A DNA stretch of 34,318 bases from SXOA01 sp051004015. GTDB lineage: Bacteria; Planctomycetota; Planctomycetia; Pirellulales; Pirellulaceae. The notes under the pieces are model-generated. The model was not told the origin of the DNA. It made no database searches and worked only from the letters and a program-made list of their open reading frames with translations. Each line of letters starts with the position of its first letter. Position 1 is the stretch's first letter. Below are positions 1-5,525 of this stretch, in pieces. The stretch spans positions 1 through 34,318 of the forward strand of contig JBPCKT010000110.1 in the NCBI GenBank assembly GCA_051004015.1, in the 5' to 3' direction. The translations under genes and the position numbers were made by a program.

Positions 1-16
1 GCCGGTTGTTTCTGTG

Positions 17-31
17 TTTTTTTTTTTTTTT
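17..31. repeat. homopolymer T15 tract
   Basis: There are fifteen consecutive T residues, followed on the plus strand by the short palindrome CCCCGCGGGG at 39-48. The tract lies past the 3' end of the minus-strand gene at 84-1370, where it reads as an A tract, so it cannot be that gene's U-rich terminator. It could belong to a plus-strand gene left of the window. A run this long is also a likely place for sequencing length error. Confidence 0.6.
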
Positions 32-83
32 CTCCACTCCCCGCGGGGCGTCTGTTTTCCTCCAACTCCTCCCGACCCCGTGC

Positions 84-1370
84 TTACCGCTTGAACGTTG
101 CCAGCAGGCGGTTCTTTTCCTGCTCCAGCGGGAAGGGGTCGTAGGTGATCAGGGCTGCGGCCTGGGCGGCGAGGGAGAGGGCGGACTGCGGGGTGGAGAC
201 GCCCGCCTTGCTCGCCTTCTTCTCGGCGACTTCGGCCCGCCGTTCTTTCTTGGCGATAGCATTGAGCTCGCCGTCGACCTGGTCATGTTTGGCGGCTAGC
301 TCGGCATCGGCCCGTTGCTGGCGCACGGCCAGGGAGGATCGCTGCTGCTGCACGCCGGCCCCCTGGTTGTTGACGTTGAAGAGCTCGGCCTGAATCGTCC
401 CTTCCTGCGCGCCGAGCCGGTTGAGCTCCAGGAAGAGTATGTTCCGCACGTTCTCGTCTTTGGTCGCATTGAGTTGAGCTTGGACCAAGGCAATTTGTGA
501 ATCGATGGAAAACAACTGCATGTTCAGGTTGGTTGCCTGGTTGCTGAGAGTGGTGAGGCGGGCCTGGAGCGGAGCGTCGGCTTTGCGGACGTATTCGGTT
601 TCCTTCTCGTGCTCCTTCTTGGCTTTGTCGATTTTCGCTTCCAGCTCCTTCACCTTTTCCTTGTTGACGTCGCGCTGCTCGGCGATTTCGGCCAGGGTCT
701 TCTCGCGATTGGCATCCGCTTGCTCCTTGGCCTTGTCCTTGACGGTTACCTTGGCGTCGGTCAGCTCGACGAATTTCTGCAGCACCCCATCGCGGGCTTC
801 GGCAAAGACGACTCGTCGGCTTTCCGTCAGCCGGCCGGCGACAATCCTTTCAGATTCCTTGCGGCTGTCGATGCTCACGCTCGCCTGCGCCGGGCCGCCG
901 AGAAAGCCGTACATGCGGCCGAGGAAGGCAACATACACGCGGTGGTGGTCCTCTTCGTCGGTCTTGGCCTCTTCCTTCGGCAAGAGCTGGGAAAGCTGGT
1001 CGGCGGCGACCATCGCCCCTTCATAGTTTTTGAGGACGGTCAGCAACCAGACCTTGGCCCGCCAGGCGGGAATGTCGTTTTTGTCGCGGGCCAGAATCTC
1101 CTCGATGAGCTTGACCGCCTCCGCGTATCGCCGCTGCTTGATGAGCACTAGCGCCGCGGGATAAAGCGTCGCATGGCTCCGGCCGGCGGCGGAAAAGAGC
1201 TCTTCGGATTGCAAGTCCGCCGCCTCGCGGAACTTAGTCGTGGTTCCCCAGCCGACATTCAGCAGGCGGGCCACATGTGCCGCGGCTTTGTCCTCCTGAG
1301 CGTGCAGACGATGGGAAAAAATCTCGCCGGTGAAAACCAGCGAAAGAACGAGCAGCCAGCGCAGCCTCAT
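84..1370 (-). CDS. secreted TPR and coiled-coil protein, unknown function
   Basis: The protein has 428 residues from an ATG at 1370. Seven further in-frame codons upstream were dropped because MRLRWLLVLSLVF begins a good signal peptide ending near HRLHAQ. About residues 60-130 look like two TPR-type helical hairpins (YAEAVKLIEEILARDKN, then NYEGAMVAADQLSQLLP). Residues of roughly 190-370 are charged and Gln/Lys/Glu-rich with heptad character, typical of a long coiled coil. The protein should be periplasmic or cell-surface and probably mediates protein contacts; no catalytic motif was seen. It lies downstream of the minus-strand unit at 1489-2278, separated by 118 bases that contain an inverted repeat, so it may or may not be cotranscribed. 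No family name can be given. Confidence 0.8.
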   Translation of the reverse strand: MRLRWLLVLSLVFTGEIFSHRLHAQEDKAAAHVARLLNVGWGTTTKFREAADLQSEELFSAAGRSHATLYPAALVLIKQRRYAEAVKLIEEILARDKNDIPAWRAKVWLLTVLKNYEGAMVAADQLSQLLPKEEAKTDEEDHHRVYVAFLGRMYGFLGGPAQASVSIDSRKESERIVAGRLTESRRVVFAEARDGVLQKFVELTDAKVTVKDKAKEQADANREKTLAEIAEQRDVNKEKVKELEAKIDKAKKEHEKETEYVRKADAPLQARLTTLSNQATNLNMQLFSIDSQIALVQAQLNATKDENVRNILFLELNRLGAQEGTIQAELFNVNNQGAGVQQQRSSLAVRQQRADAELAAKHDQVDGELNAIAKKERRAEVAEKKASKAGVSTPQSALSLAAQAAALITYDPFPLEQEKNRLLATFKR

Positions 1371-1406
1371 AACAAGCTCCAGTCCCGGCAAGGCCCCGAA
1401 TGCTTG

Positions 1407-1428
1407 CCGATACGGTCAATCGTATCGG
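1407..1428. repeat. 8-bp inverted repeat between two minus-strand genes
   Basis: CCGATACG and CGTATCGG flank a 6-base loop. The element lies 37 bases before the ATG at 1370 and downstream of the zinc-ribbon gene. No U-run follows on the minus strand, so it is more likely an operator or processing hairpin than a classical terminator. Its function is not known. Confidence 0.4.
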
Positions 1429-1488
1429 AGGGAAGGGGAAGGAGCAAGTTTGAGGCGGTGGGGTAGTGGGTCAGTTTGGTGCGTGTGC

Positions 1489-1758
1489 CTACTTGTTAGG
1501 CGGATTTGAGGCGGGTGCTGAAGATTCTGGCAGTTCTCCATACCAGAACACGACTAGCCAGCAGTTCAGGCATCTTGCGGCTCGCAGCGATTGCTTGAAC
1601 ACTCGGAATGGGAAGAACCCAAGCCAGTCCTTTTGCAAAAGTTCAGCGTCTTTGCTGAACACGAATTTCGTGCGCGGATTTGTGAACCACGCGATTCCAG
1701 CCATCGGGGCATTCACGTAGCCCGGTTCCATTTCGGCACCGCATGAAGGGCATTTCAC
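1489..1758 (-). CDS. small zinc-ribbon protein, DUF6487-like (PF20097)
   Basis: This 89-residue protein starts at GTG (1758). Two Cys pairs stand far apart: CPSCG at residues 3-7, and CLNC near residue 70, followed by a hydrophobic WLVVFWYG stretch. The N-terminus MKCPSCGAEMEPGYV matches what I recall of the DUF6487/PF20097 zinc-ribbon family, which is common in planctomycetes and has no established role. The four cysteines probably bind one zinc ion. The GTG overlaps the stop codon of a 9-residue leader ORF (1755-1784) in the arrangement GTGA, the geometry of translational coupling. The gene follows the membrane-protein gene at 1796-2230 on the same strand and is likely cotranscribed with it. 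Confidence 0.75.
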   Translation of the reverse strand: MKCPSCGAEMEPGYVNAPMAGIAWFTNPRTKFVFSKDAELLQKDWLGFFPFRVFKQSLRAARCLNCWLVVFWYGELPESSAPASNPPNK

Positions 1759-1784
1759 GGCAGGCTCCGCAGTCTGTACTTCAT
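1755..1784 (-). CDS. 9-codon leader ORF (MKYRLRSLP)
   Basis: The ORF reads ATG to TGA, encoding MKYRLRSLP. It sits immediately before the zinc-ribbon gene and its stop overlaps that gene's GTG start (GTGA). Its first 26 bases match the start of the leader ORF before the next gene upstream (2255-2280) at 25 of 26 positions. From memory, MKYSLRSLM-type N-termini begin many planctomycete proteins, so this may be a remnant of such a gene start or a coupling device. Its translation is an inference. Confidence 0.45.
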   Translation of the reverse strand: MKYRLRSLP

Positions 1785-1795
1785 GGTAGGCGCGC

Positions 1796-2230
1796 TTAAT
1801 TCCAAAAGAGAAGTCGCACTATCGGCCAGAGCATCGCAATTCCGCAAACCATTAGGCTGGCGGTGCCGAAATGATGCCAGCGAGACAAGTGGGCAGTCCT
1901 GTCGTGTTTTCGGACGTATTCCCATGCCGCTGGCCGGTAATGTTTCAAGTGGTAGTTAATCAAGAAGTTCGCAAGTTCAATCAAGAGCATTGGTGGTAGT
2001 GTGACGACCAGTAGCGCCCCTAGTACTGTTTGAAGCACAACCAGCGCCCAATGAAGCCACAAAAGAGGGTCTGACTGGCTAGGGAAGCCGGCATCAAACG
2101 CTATTGAATCAATGGCAAGGCAGCCAACTGTCAAGGCATTTATCAACAGGCCGCCCACGATGAAGTTCCGTGCTGGCACGGGTGGTGGTCGCGGCGGCAA
2201 CGGGTCGCATGGGGCTGTTGTTGCGGGCAT
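1796..2230 (-). CDS. small integral membrane protein, unknown
   Basis: The protein has 144 residues. A Pro-rich N-terminus (PPRPPPVP) precedes about three hydrophobic segments: residues ~24-44 (NFIVGGLLINALTVGCLAID), ~58-85 (LLWLHWALVVLQTVLGALLVV) and ~125-143 (SLMVCGIAMLWPIVRLLFW). The loop before the last segment is His/Arg-rich. No family was recognised. It is the first gene of a two-gene minus-strand unit with the zinc-ribbon gene. It is preceded by a 14-codon leader ORF that ends in TGA only 3 bases before this ATG. AAGCAGGA inside the leader can serve as the ribosome binding site. Confidence 0.7.
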   Translation of the reverse strand: MPATTAPCDPLPPRPPPVPARNFIVGGLLINALTVGCLAIDSIAFDAGFPSQSDPLLWLHWALVVLQTVLGALLVVTLPPMLLIELANFLINYHLKHYRPAAWEYVRKHDRTAHLSRWHHFGTASLMVCGIAMLWPIVRLLFWN

Positions 2231-2233
2231 GGC

Positions 2234-2278
2234 TCATTCCTGCTTTGTTCTCATCAGGCTCCGCAGGCTGTACTTCAT
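2234..2278 (-). CDS. 14-codon leader ORF (MKYSLRSLMRTKQE)
   Basis: The ORF encodes MKYSLRSLMRTKQE and ends in TGA, with the membrane-protein ATG 3 bases later (TGAGCCATG). It is the sister of the leader at 1755-1784. A perfect TATAAT on the minus strand lies exactly 6 bases before its ATG, so the A of the ATG is the expected transcription start. That predicts a leaderless mRNA. Initiation here would bring ribosomes onto the membrane-protein gene by reinitiation. Translation has not been shown. Confidence 0.5.
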   Translation of the reverse strand: MKYSLRSLMRTKQE

Positions 2279-2284
2279 GGGGGA

Positions 2285-2290
2285 ATTATA
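2285..2290 (-). promoter_or_regulatory. consensus -10 box for the leader/membrane-protein unit
   Basis: On the minus strand this is TATAAT, followed by TCCCCC and then the leader ATG at 2278. No TTGACA-like box occurs 16-18 bases upstream, so it would be a promoter dependent on its -10 box or on an activator. The spacing places the start site on the A of the ATG. Confidence 0.5.
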
Positions 2291-2397
2291 ACCTTCGTCG
2301 CCGCACCGCTAGGCCTTTTCCTATTCAGGGCGATAGAATCGGCGATTCCGGCCCTGCTGTCCCGTTTGTTTCTTGCCTACCAACCAAAGGATCTGCC

Positions 2398-2703
2398 ATG
2401 TACGACGTGAAGCACCTCAGTAAACTCTCCAAGCTGGGCGAGCTGGCCCCGGACGCCTGGAAGGCGTTTGTGGCATTTGACGAGGCCGCCTTCAAGGAGG
2501 GGGCGATTCCGCTCAAGTACAAGGAATTGATGGCGGTTGCGGTGGCGCTGACGACCCAGTGCCCGTACTGCATCGAGATCCATGCCAAGAAGGCGAAAAA
2601 GGCCGGCGCGACCGAGCAGGAGCTGGCCGAAACGAGCTTAGTCGCGGCCGCGCTGCGAGCGGGGGGCGCGGTGACGCATGGGACGCATGCGCTGACGGGA
2701 TGA
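2398..2703 (+). CDS. AhpD-like / carboxymuconolactone decarboxylase-family protein
   Basis: The protein has 101 residues. Its core is the AhpD-type motif TTQCPYCIEIHAKKA, with Cys55, Cys58 and His62 (CxxC...H). In this family the motif acts as a peroxidase or disulfide-reductase centre. The rest is helical and Ala-rich. The start was set at ATG 2398 because AAAGGA (2386-2391) stands 6 bases before it; the in-frame extension upstream has no coding character. The protein is likely cytoplasmic and involved in thiol-dependent peroxide or carbonyl defence. The exact substrate cannot be read from sequence, since CMD-family members differ. It appears to be a single-gene unit, followed by a long gene-free stretch. 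Confidence 0.88.
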   Translation: MYDVKHLSKLSKLGELAPDAWKAFVAFDEAAFKEGAIPLKYKELMAVAVALTTQCPYCIEIHAKKAKKAGATEQELAETSLVAAALRAGGAVTHGTHALTG

Positions 2704-2809
2704 TCGGGCGAGTGGCGTCACTGCTCCAAAAGGCCCCTCGATGCTGGGTCGTCACGATTCCTTGTGGAGTCCGCCGTTACGGCCCACCACAGATTGTGGT
2801 TTTGAACTA

Positions 2810-2838
2810 TTGACCAGTAATGTGGACAATGGTATAAT
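2810..2838 (+). promoter_or_regulatory. near-consensus sigma70-type promoter with no gene after it
   Basis: TTGACC (2810-2815), a 17-base spacer and a perfect TATAAT (2833-2838) make this the best plus-strand promoter match noticed in the window. The expected start is near 2845. The next 480 bases carry no recognisable ORF, and beyond 3324 transcription would be antisense to the GT2 gene. It may drive a noncoding RNA or be the relic of a lost gene. Confidence 0.6.
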
Positions 2839-2917
2839 TTGCGAACGAGGGGCGAAGCGGATGGGCTGCGCCTGAGGGCTGGAGATTTGTCTTTGGTTGT
2901 TTTTGGCGGACGGGACG

Positions 2918-2943
2918 GGAGTCCCATCCTACGGCGGGACTCC
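2918..2943 (+). repeat. 8-bp stem hairpin in the candidate transcript
   Basis: GGAGTCCC (2918-2925) and GGGACTCC (2936-2943) pair perfectly around a 10-base loop. No T-run follows, so this is not a normal terminator. It lies about 75 bases after the predicted start from the 2810 promoter. Confidence 0.5.
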
Positions 2944-2977
2944 AGCGATTATTGCTGTTTGACAATTTGGTTGCAGA

Positions 2978-3096
2978 CAAAGTAGGCCGCCAGTCCTCTG
3001 GCGAGCCCCGTGAGTGGACGTTGCTGCGGGCAAAATGTTGAGCGGCGATTCAGTGCGAACTCTGATGGCTCGCGAGAGGACTCGCGGCCTACTTTG
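2978..3096. repeat. 30-bp inverted repeat, dispersed-repeat style
   Basis: The arms 2978-3007 and 3067-3096 are complementary at 28 of 30 positions and enclose 59 bases. Each begins or ends with the motif AAAGTAGGCCGC. There is no ORF inside. The form fits a REP/BIME or MITE-like dispersed element; copies elsewhere in the genome would be needed to prove this. Confidence 0.7.
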
Positions 3097-3298
3097 CATC
3101 CCCTGGTCGGGCGGGTTTTGTTGGGGGTGGTCGGCGGAGCGAGAAGAGGGGGGTGTTGGTTTACTCGGGGGGGTCGGTTTTCGTAACGTGATGAGTCATA
3201 ACGGATTGCGAAAAATGAAGTGTCGAGTTTATCAACACATCTTTAGTGAGAGATGAGAAGGGCGCTGAGGAGATCTCCCCCGGCGGGGTTGGGTTTCC

Positions 3299-3319
3299 GG
3301 GCAGGCTGGAAGCCTACCC
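3299..3319 (-). terminator. hairpin just downstream of the GT2 gene
   Basis: Read on the minus strand, GGGTAGGCT and AGCCTGCCC form a 9-bp stem (one G-U pair) around TCC, starting 5 bases after the stop codon at 3324. The wobble pairs only in the minus-strand RNA, which suggests that strand is the relevant one. There is no U-run, so it may be a pause or stability hairpin rather than a true intrinsic terminator. Confidence 0.35.
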
Positions 3320-3323
3320 CACC

Positions 3324-4211
3324 CTAATACCGCAGGATGCACCAGAGGGCCCAGATGCCGTCGCGCCAGCCGATTTTTTTTCCTTCGGCGTAGGAGCGGC
3401 CGGCGTAGCTGATGGGGCGTTCGTAGAAGCGGGCGTTGCGGAGCCGGGCCAGCTTGCAGGTGAGCTCGATTTCGATGCCGAACCGCCGTTCTCGCAGGCC
3501 GGGGGCGATGGTTGCGATCAGCTCGCGGCGGAACATCTTGTAGCAGGTCTCCACGTCTGTCAGGTTCAGCCCGGACTTCCAGTTGGTGAAGCGGGTGATC
3601 AATTGGTTGGCGAACTGGTGCCAGTACGAGCGGACCGGGCCTTGGATGTGGCTGAAGCGGCTGCCGAAAACGACGTCGGCCTGATTCTCCAGGATGGGTT
3701 GCAGCAGGGAGCGGAGGTCCTGCGGGTCGTATTCCATGTCGGCGTCCTGGACCACCACGACGTCTCCGGTGCAGTGCTGAAAGCCCGTCTTGAGAGCGGC
3801 TCCCTTTCCCTTGTTCTTTTCGTGAAGCACGATGACGAGATCGCGATGCTTCTCGCTGCTACCCTCTTGCCAGGCCTTGAGCAAGTCGCGCGTGCCATCC
3901 TTGCTGCCATCATCGACGATGACAATCTCGCAGGGAATCTTCGCTCCGCGGACGCGCTCGATGACTCGCTCCAGCGTCTTCACTTCGTTGTAGACGGGAA
4001 TCACCACCGACAGCCGAAAGCCGGCGGGGATGCGATAGATGCCGAGGCGGCGGCAGATGTCCAGGCCGAGCAGCCGCTCAAGCAGCTCGATGCGGTCCAT
4101 TGGCAGCGGCGAGTCCTCCGGCAGAGATGCAGCGCCGGCCTCAAGCAGCGCCTCGCGGACGCGGCGAAGATCGGCGGGCGAGAGCTCGTCGGAAAGTGCG
4201 GGCAGGGACAT
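3324..4211 (-). CDS. family 2 glycosyltransferase (dolichol-phosphate-mannose synthase-like)
   Basis: The protein has 295 residues. It transfers a sugar from a nucleotide sugar, probably to a polyprenyl phosphate or other membrane acceptor. A helical lead-in of about 65 residues precedes the GT-A domain. IPVYNE lies at residues 71-76, DDGSKDGT at 100-107, and the metal-binding DAD at 156-158 in QDADMEYDP. The C-terminus has no transmembrane segments. The start was set at ATG 4211 because AGAGGA stands just before it; a further 61 in-frame upstream codons look non-coding. The gene is divergent from the App1-like gene at 4462 and may share a regulatory region with it. The donor sugar cannot be determined. 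Confidence 0.88.
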   Translation of the reverse strand: MSLPALSDELSPADLRRVREALLEAGAASLPEDSPLPMDRIELLERLLGLDICRRLGIYRIPAGFRLSVVIPVYNEVKTLERVIERVRGAKIPCEIVIVDDGSKDGTRDLLKAWQEGSSEKHRDLVIVLHEKNKGKGAALKTGFQHCTGDVVVVQDADMEYDPQDLRSLLQPILENQADVVFGSRFSHIQGPVRSYWHQFANQLITRFTNWKSGLNLTDVETCYKMFRRELIATIAPGLRERRFGIEIELTCKLARLRNARFYERPISYAGRSYAEGKKIGWRDGIWALWCILRY

Positions 4212-4359
4212 TCCTCTATCGTGCCGTATGGAGTGCCTCATTCCAAGGAGGAGGGACGCGGTTACGGCCGCCACAAGGGAGCATGGAGAACCCATTGTGC
4301 CGGTTGTAACGGTTGCCGAATCCATGAACCGGCGATCCCTTAGGAACGGCAAGCCATCG

Positions 4360-4370
4360 CGTTGACAACG
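4360..4370. promoter_or_regulatory. TTGACA box inside a small palindrome between divergent genes
   Basis: CGTTGACAACG is a perfect 11-base palindrome around a central A and contains TTGACA at 4362-4367. The hexamer 17 bases on (TTCTAA) is a poor -10 box, so a plus-strand promoter is doubtful. It could be an operator shared by the GT2 and App1-like genes. Confidence 0.25.
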
Positions 4371-4461
4371 GGTATCCGCATAGGTTCTAACCAAGATGCG
4401 ACCAGTCCGTCGGCCGGGCTGGCTCTAGGTTGGATCCAATGCGCCCCGGCTTGAAGCGGCT

Positions 4462-5517
4462 ATGCAATTTGGCACTCTGACTCCGACGAACTTGACCAGT
4501 GACGAGACGGTCGTGCTGTTTCCGTCCCTGGGGCATCTGGAGGCGGACGGGCGGACATGGCGGGTGCTGGTGCATGGGGAAGTGTTTTCGCCGGCCGACC
4601 GGGTGAGCCTGGGGAAGCGAATCCTGCTCAAGCTGCTCCAACGGGCGATGAAGGCCACCCCGGCGGAGTTGCAAAGCGACATCTTCCGCCAGCGGATTGA
4701 GCGGTTTCTGGCGGTGGACCGGGCGGGGAAAAAGATTGCCCTGCGGATTGGCCATGACTTGCACATCCTGCCCAAAAAGTCCAAGGGGAATGGGCACTTC
4801 CAGGCGACGCTGCGGATTTCGTCCGGCGAATTGGCGGAGCTCTCCCGAGCCGGTGCCTACGATGAAGGGAAGTTGACCTTGGGCGCCAGCCTGCCCGAAG
4901 GTGGAACCTGCATGCCGGGCGCGGTGCATTTGCTGCCGCGGGAAGGGGTGTCGGTCATCTCCGATATTGACGACACGCTCAAGCACACCCACGTTCTCAG
5001 CCGGCAGGCGCTGCTCGCGAACACGTTTCTGCGGGACTTTGAGCCGATTCCGGGCATGGCGACACTGTTCCGCGAATGGTCCGGGCAAGGGGCGGCCTTT
5101 CATTATGTCTCCTCCAGTCCGTGGCAGTTGTACCGGACCCTGGCGGCGCTGTTTGAGACGGAGGGTTTTCCGGAAGGGTCGTTCCACCTGCTGGCGTTCC
5201 GTCTGCGGGACCACCTGATGCGGCGAATCCTGCTGATGCGGCGGTCGGGCAAAGGTGCGGTCATCAAGAGCATCTTGCAGATGTTTCCCGAGCGGCGGTT
5301 CGTCCTCGTCGGCGACAGCGGCGAAGCCGACCCGGAGATTTACGCCGGCATTGCCCAGAGATTCCCGCGGCAGGTGGCCCGCGTGTTCATCCGTGAAGTC
5401 GCCGGGCCTAAGAACTGCGAGAAGCGGTTTATGAAAGCGTTCCGCAAGATTCCGCAGAGCCTGGCGCAGACTTTCAAAGATCCGGAAGAGCTCGAAGGGG
5501 CGATTGCGGGGGTGTAA
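4462..5517 (+). CDS. App1-like phosphatase (DUF2183)
   Basis: The protein has 351 residues. The second half carries the APP1/DUF2183 signature, a HAD-type fold: ISDIDDTLKHTHV near residue 168, FHYVSSSPWQLY near 215 and FVLVGDSGEADPEIY near 285. In yeast, App1 is a phosphatidate phosphatase; bacterial homologues are assumed to dephosphorylate lipid or similar phosphates. The DxDxT aspartates (DIDDT) that form the phospho-Asp intermediate are present. The first ~160 residues are a variable N-terminal domain. There is no signal peptide, so it is likely cytoplasmic or membrane-associated. Its stop lies only 8 bases from the stop of the convergent gene at 5526. The start is the first in-frame ATG. 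Confidence 0.87.
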   Translation: MQFGTLTPTNLTSDETVVLFPSLGHLEADGRTWRVLVHGEVFSPADRVSLGKRILLKLLQRAMKATPAELQSDIFRQRIERFLAVDRAGKKIALRIGHDLHILPKKSKGNGHFQATLRISSGELAELSRAGAYDEGKLTLGASLPEGGTCMPGAVHLLPREGVSVISDIDDTLKHTHVLSRQALLANTFLRDFEPIPGMATLFREWSGQGAAFHYVSSSPWQLYRTLAALFETEGFPEGSFHLLAFRLRDHLMRRILLMRRSGKGAVIKSILQMFPERRFVLVGDSGEADPEIYAGIAQRFPRQVARVFIREVAGPKNCEKRFMKAFRKIPQSLAQTFKDPEELEGAIAGV

Positions 5518-5525
5518 CTATCAGA

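Larger units (their letters stand above)
1761..2280. repeat. 26-bp direct repeat pair (1761-1786 and 2255-2280)
   Basis: The two copies differ at one base and are 494 bp apart. Each covers the first eight codons of an MKYxLRSL leader ORF and the two bases before its ATG, and each stands directly in front of a minus-strand gene. Identity stops beyond this block, so the repeat unit is the leader start itself. Confidence 0.8.
2704..3323. other. 620-bp gene-free region with promoter and hairpins
   Basis: No convincing protein gene was found on either strand. The region contains a near-consensus plus-strand promoter (2810-2838), a GGAGTCCC/GGGACTCC hairpin (2918-2943), a long imperfect inverted repeat (2978-3096), the 10-bp palindrome GGAGATCTCC (3269-3278) and a hairpin just past the stop of the GT2 gene (3299-3319). 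A plus-strand transcript from the promoter would carry all of them. Confidence 0.6.

Noticed and set aside
17..48. T15 tract as terminator of the 84-1370 gene
   Set aside because: On that gene's strand the tract is A-rich, the wrong polarity for an intrinsic terminator.
2953..2987. TTGACA at 2959 as a second promoter
   Set aside because: The hexamer 17 bases downstream (GTAGGC) has no resemblance to a -10 box.
3014..3256. Plus-strand ORF of 80 codons downstream of the orphan promoter
   Set aside because: It runs through the right arm of the inverted repeat, is Gly/Trp/Arg-rich and has no credible ribosome binding site, so I do not call it a gene, although it lies on the candidate transcript.
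3246..4343. Plus-strand frame of 365 codons opposite the GT2 gene
   Set aside because: The minus strand carries the complete GT2 motifs. It is only of interest as the path of an antisense transcript from the 2810 promoter.
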